From a virus: DNA of 29,915 bases. Below the pieces are notes generated by a model that was not told the DNA's origin, made no database searches, and saw only the letters and a list, made by a program, of their open reading frames with translations. Of this stretch, positions 21,110 through 27,495 are shown piece after piece. The translations under genes and the position numbers were made by a program. Location: positions 1-29,915 of IMG/VR virus record IMGVR_UViG_3300006641_000114. One strand, written 5' to 3'. The stretch's first letter is position 1; the number at the start of each line of letters is the position of its first letter.

Positions 21110-22870
21110 TTACACCAATTCCGCCGCACGATCCGGCAGACCGTCGAGCAGCTTCTCAAACGATTCGCGAGTCCTCGTCGCGTTCTCGCCGACGTGCTCT
21201 TGCAGTTCCGACAATACCGAGCACTCGAACCAACTCGGCAGCGTGTGCTCGACGCGAGCCTTCGCATCCATCGGCAACCGTCGGCAAAGTGCTCCGGCCG
21301 GCGTCAACGCCTGACTAATCACGTCCCCATGATCCTCGTCGAACCGCGAGAAAAACTTCTCGACCTTCGCCGCATCAACGCAGCGATCCCACACCGAGCG
21401 AACGCGCTTCACCATTCGACCGACCGCTTCGCGAACCACGGCGACGTGAGCCTCTCGCAGCGATGTCTCGCGATCGTCCTCATCGTCATCCTCACCGAGC
21501 GGCAGATCGTCCGCGACGAGCCGTTGGTTCGTAGTCCCGCCTTCAGGCAGAACCTCATCCCGCCTGAAGGCGGAACTACGAACCCGCTCGCCACCCTTCT
21601 GCCCACCTTCGGCCGACTTTGCCAAGTTGCCGATATTCAGCGGATCTTTGAATTCGCTTTCCGGAACGGTCGGATCAAGATTCTCTAAGCTGCGAACTTC
21701 TTTCCGCACCATCCACGGCAGACCGCCGAGCGCCGTGCGGTAGTACGCCGCTCGCTGTGCGAGGTTCGATCGAACCATCGCTTGCCGCACGAACTCGAAC
21801 TTGACGTTTTCCGATTCGTAATCGGCCTTCGTAAGCAGCTTGTAGGAACACTCCTGTTCCCAAGCGACGAGCCACGGCTCCAACGCATCGTCGAGATATT
21901 CCTGATTCGATTGTTCGAGCGAGGCGTAGGCCGAGTTCCCTTTCGCTCCGACCTTGTGCGGCGGGAGCCCAAGATAGTTCGCAATCGTGATCAGGTCGAA
22001 CTCTTTCGATTCGAGCAGTTGCGACTCGGCCGGGTTGATCGTCAGCGCGTTGGCCTTCGCTCCCTCTTCGAGGATCACCGCCTTGTGAGCGCTCTTCAAT
22101 CCGGCCTTCATCTTCTGCCAAGTCGCTTGCAGCCGAGCGTACGCTTTATCGCTGAGCGCCTCCGGAGCCTCGATCGTGAACTTCGGAGTCGCCGCGTTCT
22201 CGAAGAACACGTTCCCGAATTGCTGACGAGCGATCGCACCGCCGAAACCTTCGACCGCGACTTTCAACAGCGAGTAACCGGTGAGTCCATCGAAGCCGAA
22301 TCCGTGAATGTGCAGCACGTTCTCCGGCGCGAGCCTACGCAGTTCCGAAGCCGGATCGTCGAGCGTTCCGCCGAGCGACGTGACGTAATACAGCCGGCCG
22401 TTCACTCGGACGGGACAGGTGCGATCAGGCAGCAGCGGCACAATATCGATCGGCTCGCCCGCCTGGTTTCGGTAGATGTACGCGAATCCGCCGCCTTGAA
22501 GGATCGCGTGCCCGGTCAGCGTTTGCTTCAGGTGAAAGGCCGAAGTCTCTCGACAGGCTCGCAGCCGCACGAACTTCCCACCGGGAATCGTCAAATCGCG
22601 CGTCTGCTTGCCGCTCTCTTCCCACCGAAACGGATAGAACGGCAGCTTGGCCAACGCGCCCGACAGCAGCGAAACGCCACGGTACACGCCCGACAGACGC
22701 AACGCCGTTTGCCGGTTGACCCGAATCCCGCTGACCGACTTCGTTTCGCCGAACGCCTCGTCCCACGCTTCGGGATCGGACAGCGAGACGCTCGGATTCT
22801 CCCACGAGAGCCGCTGCTCGGTCACACCGCGAGCGTCAACGTCGAACGAACTACACGCCAGAGCTTCCAT
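21110..22870 (-). CDS. Portal protein (HK97 family) with in-frame repeat B
   Basis: This 586-residue protein fits HK97-type portals: SVSGIRVNRQTALRLSGVY at 45-63, RACRETSAFHLKQTLTGHAILQGGGFAYI with the typical 'GNay..i....G.i..L.plp', a VLHIHGFGFDGLTGYSLL segment, then PPHKVG and NQEYLDDALEPWLVAWEQE. About 12 copies form the portal ring for DNA entry. The conserved part ends around residue 425. Residues 430-448 (VRSSAFRR...PEGGTTN) are exactly a 57-base repeat B at 21527-21583. An acidic stretch (GEDDDEDD) and a helical C-terminal domain follow. The ATG is after repeat C (22883-22912). The tolerance of the insertion suggests it is in a flexible C-terminal linker. Confidence 0.92.
   Translation of the reverse strand: MEALACSSFDVDARGVTEQRLSWENPSVSLSDPEAWDEAFGETKSVSGIRVNRQTALRLSGVYRGVSLLSGALAKLPFYPFRWEESGKQTRDLTIPGGKFVRLRACRETSAFHLKQTLTGHAILQGGGFAYIYRNQAGEPIDIVPLLPDRTCPVRVNGRLYYVTSLGGTLDDPASELRRLAPENVLHIHGFGFDGLTGYSLLKVAVEGFGGAIARQQFGNVFFENAATPKFTIEAPEALSDKAYARLQATWQKMKAGLKSAHKAVILEEGAKANALTINPAESQLLESKEFDLITIANYLGLPPHKVGAKGNSAYASLEQSNQEYLDDALEPWLVAWEQECSYKLLTKADYESENVKFEFVRQAMVRSNLAQRAAYYRTALGGLPWMVRKEVRSLENLDPTVPESEFKDPLNIGNLAKSAEGGQKGGERVRSSAFRRDEVLPEGGTTNQRLVADDLPLGEDDDEDDRETSLREAHVAVVREAVGRMVKRVRSVWDRCVDAAKVEKFFSRFDEDHGDVISQALTPAGALCRRLPMDAKARVEHTLPSWFECSVLSELQEHVGENATRTRESFEKLLDGLPDRAAELV
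21527..21583. repeat. Repeat B, copy 4 (57 bp, inside the portal gene)
   Basis: The same palindrome with a short loop, codon-aligned inside the portal frame and encoding exactly 19 residues (VRSSAFRR to PEGGTTN). Confidence 0.95.
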
Positions 22871-22882
22871 GCTCTTCCCTTC

Positions 22883-22912
22883 GTAGGGTTGGTCGAGTCA
22901 TCGAGACCCACC
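22883..22912. repeat. Repeat C, copy 6 (single arm)
   Basis: One half element with a G-to-T change (GTAGGGTTGG) just upstream of the portal ATG. Confidence 0.85.
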
Positions 22913-22919
22913 AGATTCA

Positions 22920-23138
22920 TTATGAAACGGTGAATTTCCCGCGCGGTCCCATCGTTGCCAGTAATGCCTCTTGCAAATCGAAATACACATCCGCGAGCAG
23001 ATCTTCGTTGATCTTGATCTTCGACTGACATTGTCGCGCGACGAACACGACGGGAGCATTCGCTTCCGATGTCGCCTTTCTGATACCGACGATCGAGGCC
23101 ACACCACCGAACGTAAATTGCCTTCGGCTGACTTTCAT
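22920..23138 (-). CDS. Small protein of unknown function between terminase and portal
   Basis: This 72-residue protein begins MKVSRRQFTFGGVASIVGIR, has VVFVARQCQSKIKIN, and a helical C-terminal DLLADVYFDLQEALLAT. The start at 23136-23138 is supported by GGAGAAG about 8 bases upstream. A second frame over the same stretch (starting near 23154) is open but has no good ribosome-binding site and would continue into repeat C. I do not recognise a family. The position between terminase and portal genes often holds small packaging or connector accessories. Confidence 0.5.
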   Translation of the reverse strand: MKVSRRQFTFGGVASIVGIRKATSEANAPVVFVARQCQSKIKINEDLLADVYFDLQEALLATMGPRGKFTVS

Positions 23139-23168
23139 TTTCCATCTTCTCCACACACGCTGACGACC

Positions 23169-23201
23169 AGACTTCCGAAGTCTCTGAGACTTCGGAAGTC
23201 T
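23169..23201. repeat. Repeat A, copy 8
   Basis: Perfect arms with spacer CTG, one base beyond the large terminase stop. Confidence 0.95.
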
Positions 23202-23202
23202 T

Positions 23203-25167
23203 TCAATCATCGCCCAACACGCGCACGTCTCGTTTGTCATAAACGCTGCCATTCTTCTCGTGAAACAGCAGCTCGCTGTACGCCATCAACACCGACACCA
23301 TTTCGTCGATCTTCGCCAGCGGGTTTGACTTGTCCGGCATCCACAGATCGCGGCTGTCGCGGACGATCGTCAGGTTTCCGGCCTGCCACGCCAGACACGG
23401 CTCGTTGCCGTGTCGAATCCAGCCCTCTTTCAAGTTCTGCTCGAACGATCTAAGCGGCTCGTTGTAAAACTTCGCAATCTGAGTGAACTCGAAGACCTCT
23501 TGCCCGTGATCGTTCGACAGGTTTTGAGCGACCACGCGAGCGAACATCGGATCGTATGCCCACGACCGAATCGAATACCGCTTCGAGAACGCCGCAATGC
23601 GCCGTTCGATGTCCGGATAGTCGATCCCGTCTCCCTCGTAACAGATCAGCGAACCGGACTTGATCCAAGCCGCGATCTGCGGAGTCATTAGCGCGTCGTC
23701 GCGGCCTTCGCAGGTGAAGGCTTGCCCGATCAAGTGAATCTCTTCACCGATCGGAAACACCGCCGCAAACGCCGCGAAGTCGTTCGACCGAGCCAGATCA
23801 AACCCGCCGAACCCGACCGCTCCACGCGGCACCGCCGTTGCGCCCGCTCCACGCAGCCACAGCTCCGGCGTGATAAACTTTGCCTTGCTGCTCACTCGGA
23901 CATTCATGTGATACCGCAGCAGCGTGTTGAGCGCCTTCGGCCGTTGCCTCGCCTCGTTCGCCCGCGCTTTCAAGTATCGCGGAGCGACCGAGATTCCGAG
24001 ATTTGGATTCGCTTTCGGCCAGCAAGCCTCATCAAACGGATCGTCCGCCGCGATCGTTCCGCTGCCGTCGCAGTGATCGTTGAAAAGTGCTGCCCATCCA
24101 GCACGACGCGCCAGCGAGTGGTTCCCCTTTTCTCCAGCGGCAAGACCACTCGCTCGCGCGTCGTGCTTGTGACCGCATTTCACGCAGCCCAAACATGGCC
24201 GCTCGTGATTGTCGATCGCCGCCAGGAAGCCGAAGACCGTGTCGTCAACAACCTCGTCGGTCAAAGCCGATTCGCAGACGCGAGCGAAATAGTCGTGCTC
24301 GTTGATCCACAGTTCGGAGCCGTCGTGTCCGGCCGTCGTGATAAACATGATCAGCGGCTGAAACCGAGCACCGCCGGCCGTGGTGATCTTCTCGAACAGT
24401 CCCTCGTGCCGCTTCGCCCATTCGTGCAGTTCGTCCGCGACGACGGCCGACGTGTTCAAGCCGTCGGTCGATTTGCTGTCGCTGCCGAGAATCTGAATGA
24501 AGCTGTTCGTCTTCGAGTAGTGAATCGACTTGGCCAGCGGTCGCAGCCGTTTTCGCAGCGGCTTGCTCTTCGCGATCATGTTCACCGCTTCGCGGAACAC
24601 GATCTTCGCCTGCGCCTCTTTCGTGGCCACGCAGTAAATCTCCGCCGCTTCCTCCGTCGGAAGATCGAAGACCAGCAGCAGCAGCATGATTGCGGCCATG
24701 AACGTGGACTTCCCGTTTTTGCGAGCGATCTCGATCAGAGACCGCTCGAAGCGTCGGCCGCCGTCTTCTTTGCGTCGCCAGCCGAACAGACACCAGATAA
24801 TGAACTTCTGCCAGTCGCTCAGCGTGAAGGGATCGCCGGCCTTCGTGTGACCGCTGGGGCTGTTCTTGCTGTGCTTGCAGCAAGATTCGATGAAGACAAT
24901 CGCCACTTCGGCGTGAGCCTCGGAAAAGACATAACCACGAGCTTCGGCTTCCACGAGATCGCGGACATGCCGCAGCACAGCCAGACGAACCAATCGGCCA
25001 GCGACGATCTGACCTCCGAGAACACGCCGGCAATACGTCTCGACGTCACGAGCGATCGGAGACGAACCGAACGCCGGGATCGGGTCGGCTCGCTGTCGCG
25101 CGGGCTTCTTTCGTTTGTTCGTGGTTGTTCGTGCAATCGTCTTTTCCCTGTAGGGCGGGTCGAGCAT
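23203..25167 (-). CDS. Terminase large subunit with in-frame repeat E
   Basis: This protein belongs to the HK97-type large terminases (Terminase_1/YmfN). In 654-residue numbering, RKNGKST (149-155) is the ATPase Walker A, VVADELHEW (242-250) the Walker B with catalytic Glu, and FGGFDLARSND (453-463) and SWAYDPMFA (535-543) contribute nuclease Asp residues. It packages concatemers through the portal. Between the ATPase and the nuclease (DTVFGFLAAID and DPFDEACWPKANPNL) lies an unusually long insert with CLGCVKCGHKHD, which may bind zinc. Inside it residues about 335-358 come from repeat E (24100-24167). The start is uncertain: the only in-frame ATG is inside repeat C (25165-25167), while an ATT at 25135-25137 has AGGGA upstream. 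Stop lies two bases from repeat A. Confidence 0.93.
   Translation of the reverse strand: MLDPPYREKTIARTTTNKRKKPARQRADPIPAFGSSPIARDVETYCRRVLGGQIVAGRLVRLAVLRHVRDLVEAEARGYVFSEAHAEVAIVFIESCCKHSKNSPSGHTKAGDPFTLSDWQKFIIWCLFGWRRKEDGGRRFERSLIEIARKNGKSTFMAAIMLLLLVFDLPTEEAAEIYCVATKEAQAKIVFREAVNMIAKSKPLRKRLRPLAKSIHYSKTNSFIQILGSDSKSTDGLNTSAVVADELHEWAKRHEGLFEKITTAGGARFQPLIMFITTAGHDGSELWINEHDYFARVCESALTDEVVDDTVFGFLAAIDNHERPCLGCVKCGHKHDARASGLAAGEKGNHSLARRAGWAALFNDHCDGSGTIAADDPFDEACWPKANPNLGISVAPRYLKARANEARQRPKALNTLLRYHMNVRVSSKAKFITPELWLRGAGATAVPRGAVGFGGFDLARSNDFAAFAAVFPIGEEIHLIGQAFTCEGRDDALMTPQIAAWIKSGSLICYEGDGIDYPDIERRIAAFSKRYSIRSWAYDPMFARVVAQNLSNDHGQEVFEFTQIAKFYNEPLRSFEQNLKEGWIRHGNEPCLAWQAGNLTIVRDSRDLWMPDKSNPLAKIDEMVSVLMAYSELLFHEKNGSVYDKRDVRVLGDD
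24100..24167. repeat. Repeat E, copy 1 (inside the large terminase gene)
   Basis: 68-base imperfect palindrome, left end AGCACGACGCGCCAGC and a complementary right end (one base deleted). It is in frame in the terminase linker. Confidence 0.93.
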
Positions 25168-25225
25168 CGAGACCCACCAGAAAAGAAAACGAAATGGTGG
25201 GTCTCGATGACTCGACCCACCCGAC
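25150..25225. repeat. Repeat C, copy 7
   Basis: Two-arm copy between the 75-residue gene and the large terminase. It contains the only in-frame ATG for the terminase. Confidence 0.93.
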
Positions 25226-25231
25226 GAAGAC

Positions 25232-25459
25232 TCACGCCGCTGCATCGCCGCGCGGCATCACGAATTCGCGAGCGTCGGCCAACGCCTCATCGGCCGTTGA
25301 CCGATAGGGTAAATGCACAATTCGGATTCGCCGCGTCGTGCCACGCGGCAACGTGATCACCACACGCCACTCTCCCAAGAGCGTCACCTGCAAAGCGACG
25401 TTCTCCAGATGGGGCGCGATCCCCAACAGCTCCTCAAGCAACTTCGGCACGTCATCCAT
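25232..25459 (-). CDS. Small protein of unknown function between terminase subunits
   Basis: This 75-residue protein reads MDDVPKLLEELLGIAPHLEN, then VALQVTLLGEWRVVITLPRG and RIRIVHLPYRSTADEALADA. The second half is a plausible two- or three-strand sheet followed by a helix. The ATG at 25457-25459 is set by GGAG about 8 bases before. The longer frame would only translate repeat E. The stop lies between the genes in sequence next to repeat C. I do not recognise a family. The position suggests a packaging accessory, but this is inference. Confidence 0.5.
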   Translation of the reverse strand: MDDVPKLLEELLGIAPHLENVALQVTLLGEWRVVITLPRGTTRRIRIVHLPYRSTADEALADAREFVMPRGDAAA

Positions 25460-25469
25460 GACAGGCTCC

Positions 25470-25537
25470 AGCACGACGCGCCAGCGAGTGTTTGCGGTTC
25501 TGTCCGCAGAAACGAACACTCGCTGGCGCGTCGTGCT
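25470..25537. repeat. Repeat E, copy 2
   Basis: 68-base palindrome with perfect 23-base arms. It lies between the small terminase (its TAG overlaps the edge) and the 75-residue gene. Confidence 0.95.
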
Positions 25538-26063
25538 AGTTTCGTTTCGCTCCCACCATCCGCTCGAACTGTTTCGAGATCTGCTCGATCGGATCGTCGT
25601 CCTCTTCGCCGTTGCCGCCCTGAATTCGCATTCCAGATCGGCTGCTCGGCGTCATCCCGAATTCGCGAGCCAACCGCAGCAGATCATTCCGCGACTTGTG
25701 CATGATCGCCGTCACCGGATGCTGATAGACCGACGAGCCGATCTCTTCCCCGTCGTTGTTCGTGCGAGTCGATTCGACGAACAGCTTCTCGATGTCGCCG
25801 GCAATCCAATTCGAGCAGTTGCGAAACATTGAAAACGTGTCGCAGAACAATGCGAAGACCACGCCGTCGATCGGAGTCAAAAGGTTGTGCTTGACCAGTC
25901 GCGGAGCGAGTTCGCGCCACAACTCTTGAGCCGCCTCGTCGAGCCACTCCGGCATGATCGGCTCGCCGGCCGCGACCTCGACGCCCGCATCGCGATCCTT
26001 GCGATACGTGCCGCGCTCTTTCTTCACCGCCGCCGGCGTCTTTGCTGGTCCGCGTCTGCCCAT
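25536..26063 (-). CDS. Terminase small subunit (P27 family)
   Basis: This 175-residue protein has the signature of P27-like small terminases: MGRRGPAKTPAAVKKERGTYRKDR at the start (G-R-x-G-P-x-K-x-P) followed by EPIMPEWLDEAAQELWRELAP, then LLTPIDGVVFALFCDTFS. HPVTAIMHKSRNDLLRLAREFGMTPSSR is the conserved C-terminal block. It recognises the packaging site and recruits the large subunit. The ATG at 26061-26063 is correct because upstream codons only translate repeat A. The final TAG overlaps the edge of repeat E at 25470-25537, so the repeat defines the end of the coding frame. Confidence 0.92.
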   Translation of the reverse strand: MGRRGPAKTPAAVKKERGTYRKDRDAGVEVAAGEPIMPEWLDEAAQELWRELAPRLVKHNLLTPIDGVVFALFCDTFSMFRNCSNWIAGDIEKLFVESTRTNNDGEEIGSSVYQHPVTAIMHKSRNDLLRLAREFGMTPSSRSGMRIQGGNGEEDDDPIEQISKQFERMVGAKRN

Positions 26064-26104
26064 CGTAGTTTTGGTCGAGTCATCGGGTAGCGTGCCGGAA
26101 GGAA

Positions 26105-26137
26105 AGACTTCCGAAGTCTCAAAGACTTCGGAAGTCT
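26105..26137. repeat. Repeat A, copy 9
   Basis: Perfect copy with spacer CAA between the HNH nuclease and small terminase genes. Confidence 0.95.
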
Positions 26138-26156
26138 GGCAGTCCACGACACGACC

Positions 26157-26624
26157 TCAAGACCCACCGACTCGCTTTCGTTTGTGTGGTGGTTTTCGCG
26201 TTGCTCGACCCACCCGACCTAACAGCCGATCCTCGGTCATCGTCTTGACCGAATGGCAGCGCCAGCACAGAGCTTGATGATTGGTCGGTTTCCAAAATCC
26301 CGGATCATCCGGCCCTGTCACTGGCACGATGTGATCCGTGCATTCGGAGGGGGTTGCGCGACCGGCCTGGCGACACCGCACGCAGAGCGGGTGTCGAGCG
26401 AGGAAGGCTCGCGAATACTTTTGCCAGCGGTATCCGTATCCACGCGCGGCCGCGTGAGGAAACTCGGCGCTCGGAGCCGCACGCCCGACCCAGCCGAGGT
26501 TTCTTGTGGGCCGAGGGGCGAGGGGCGAGGGGCGAGGGGATGGGCCGGCAGACGATCCGCTCGCTGCTCGTCCCTCGTCCCTCGTCCCTCGTCCCTCACT
26601 CCGTTTCCCGACTCGCTTGGCCAT
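26157..26624 (-). CDS. HNH endonuclease with repeat-derived segments
   Basis: This 155-residue protein has a clear HNH fold at residues 77-126: HPLCVRC with CxxC (81-84), ECTDHIVPV with the DH pair, and NHQALCWRCHS with the catalytic Asn-His and CxxC (115-124). Such nucleases sit next to terminase genes in many phages and are needed for packaging or cos cutting in the HK97 group. The order HNH, small terminase, large terminase, portal is the canonical one. Residues about 10-39 (GRGTRDEGR...PRPSPLAPRP) are low-complexity and come from repeat D. The C-terminal 20 residues come from a degenerate copy of repeat C. No strong SD is visible. The start may be further upstream. Confidence 0.85.
   Translation of the reverse strand: MAKRVGKRSEGRGTRDEGRAASGSSAGPSPRPSPLAPRPTRNLGWVGRAAPSAEFPHAAARGYGYRWQKYSRAFLARHPLCVRCRQAGRATPSECTDHIVPVTGPDDPGFWKPTNHQALCWRCHSVKTMTEDRLLGRVGRATRKPPHKRKRVGGS
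26160..26218. repeat. Repeat C, degenerate copy 8
   Basis: Pieces AGACCCACC, GTGGTGG and GCTCGACCCACCCG in the order expected for repeat C, with many changes. It forms the C-terminal end of the HNH nuclease frame. Confidence 0.6.
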
Positions 26625-26794
26625 GAATTCGCCGATCGTTGAAAAAGCATCGACTTCACGAAATCGACCGACGTTTCCAGCGAGGCCAGCCGCACGTGCA
26701 AATTCACAATCCCGCCGAAGATCGTCAAATGCAGCAGAGTCGCCAACGCGATCCAATCACCGACCCCAAGTTGTGTCAGCTTCCGTTCCGACAT
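26318..26794 (-). CDS. Small membrane protein, C-terminus overlapping the HNH gene
   Basis: This frame begins MSERKLTQLGVGDWIALATL and has one strongly hydrophobic segment at about residues 13-30 (WIALATLLHLTIFGGIV) followed by a heptad-like helix (HVRLASLETSVDFVKSML). This is the layout of a small bitopic membrane protein such as a holin or spanin partner. GGAG lies about 6 bases before the ATG. From about residue 57 the frame runs 307 bases into the HNH gene and is proline/arginine-rich, much of it from repeat D. I think the natural gene was about 60-80 residues long and lost its stop when the repeat arrived. The role in lysis is only a suggestion. Confidence 0.5.
   Translation of the reverse strand: MSERKLTQLGVGDWIALATLLHLTIFGGIVNLHVRLASLETSVDFVKSMLFQRSANSWPSESGNGVRDEGRGTRDEQRADRLPAHPLAPRPSPLGPQETSAGSGVRLRAPSFLTRPRVDTDTAGKSIREPSSLDTRSACGVARPVAQPPPNARITSCQ
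26509..26597. repeat. Repeat D, copy 1 (GAGGGGC/CTCGTCC tandem inverted)
   Basis: A run of GAGGGGC-type units on one side and CCTCGTC-type units on the other form a loose inverted repeat. It is in frame with the HNH gene. Confidence 0.85.
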
Positions 26795-26846
26795 CGTGAC
26801 TCCGAATCTGACGACCAGACTTCGACGACCAGACTTCGTGACGACC

Positions 26847-26879
26847 AGACTTCCGAAGTCTCTGAGACTTCGGAAGTCT
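26847..26879. repeat. Repeat A, copy 10
   Basis: Perfect arms with spacer CTG between the Gam-like and small membrane protein genes. Half-copies (CCAGACTTCG) precede it. Confidence 0.95.
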
Positions 26880-26886
26880 TTCACTT

Positions 26887-27495
26887 TCATTCACCCACGT
26901 TGACCGTGATCTGCTCCGGTTGCTTTTCCAGCTTCAGCGGCAGCGACTTTGCGTTGAGCGTCTTCTTGTCGAGCGCCGCCTTGGCATAGCTCTGATTCCA
27001 CGAATACCGGATCGACACCAGATCGCCGATCCGCACCTCGGGGACAAGTTCCCCGTTGAGCAGCTCGTCGATCGCCGGCTTCACCTTGTGTTTTTTCAGA
27101 AACTCATCGAGCACCTGATCGAGCGTCTTGTCGGCCGATCGCGGAACCAGCTTGTCCGCGATGTTCCGAAACGTGATCGAGCCGGCTTCGAGTTCCCGCG
27201 TCTTGCCCTCGATGCCGTCGAGCAGATCGTCGCGATTCTTCTCGGCGTATTGGATCACCGCCTCGGTCAGTGCCGCGCGTCGCTCGTCGAACGATCCGCC
27301 GCCGAGTTTCTTATCAACGATCAGCTTTTGATCGCGCTCGAAACAAAGCGCGTCGATCCGCGTTTCGTAGTCCAGCACGATGCGAGCCGACTCTTGATCG
27401 AGCCACTTGATCTCTGCCAACGCCCGCTCGACATCGTCGAGAGACTTCACGGCCGGTTTCGCCGGCAACAGGTTTTTGGGCTGAGTCGCGCTCAC
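26887..27495 (-). CDS. Host-nuclease inhibitor Gam-like protein
   Basis: This 202-residue protein fits the bacteriophage Mu Gam family: an N-terminal helix pair (SLDDVERALAEIKWLDQES, IDALCFERDQKLIVDKK), a central helix (RRAALTEAVIQYAEKNRDDLL) and the diagnostic KTRELEAGSITFRN turn, corresponding to the Gam 'G.i.wR' region. Gam binds double-stranded DNA ends and protects them from host exonucleases, and is a Ku relative. The C-terminal half contains TLDQVLDEFLKKHKVK and an unfamiliar beta section. The GTG start overlaps the stop of the endonuclease gene by four bases. Its coupling to a non-specific nuclease is unusual. Confidence 0.72.
   Translation of the reverse strand: MSATQPKNLLPAKPAVKSLDDVERALAEIKWLDQESARIVLDYETRIDALCFERDQKLIVDKKLGGGSFDERRAALTEAVIQYAEKNRDDLLDGIEGKTRELEAGSITFRNIADKLVPRSADKTLDQVLDEFLKKHKVKPAIDELLNGELVPEVRIGDLVSIRYSWNQSYAKAALDKKTLNAKSLPLKLEKQPEQITVNVGE

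Noticed and set aside
22822-23154. Alternative frame between terminase and portal (110 codons)
   Set aside because: Its second half translates repeat C and the portal gene start. The 72-residue frame has a better ribosome-binding site.
23722-25356. Long plus-strand open frame over the terminase gene (544 codons)
   Set aside because: It lies antisense to a clear large terminase, is arginine-rich and has no recognisable motif. It is a GC-rich shadow frame.
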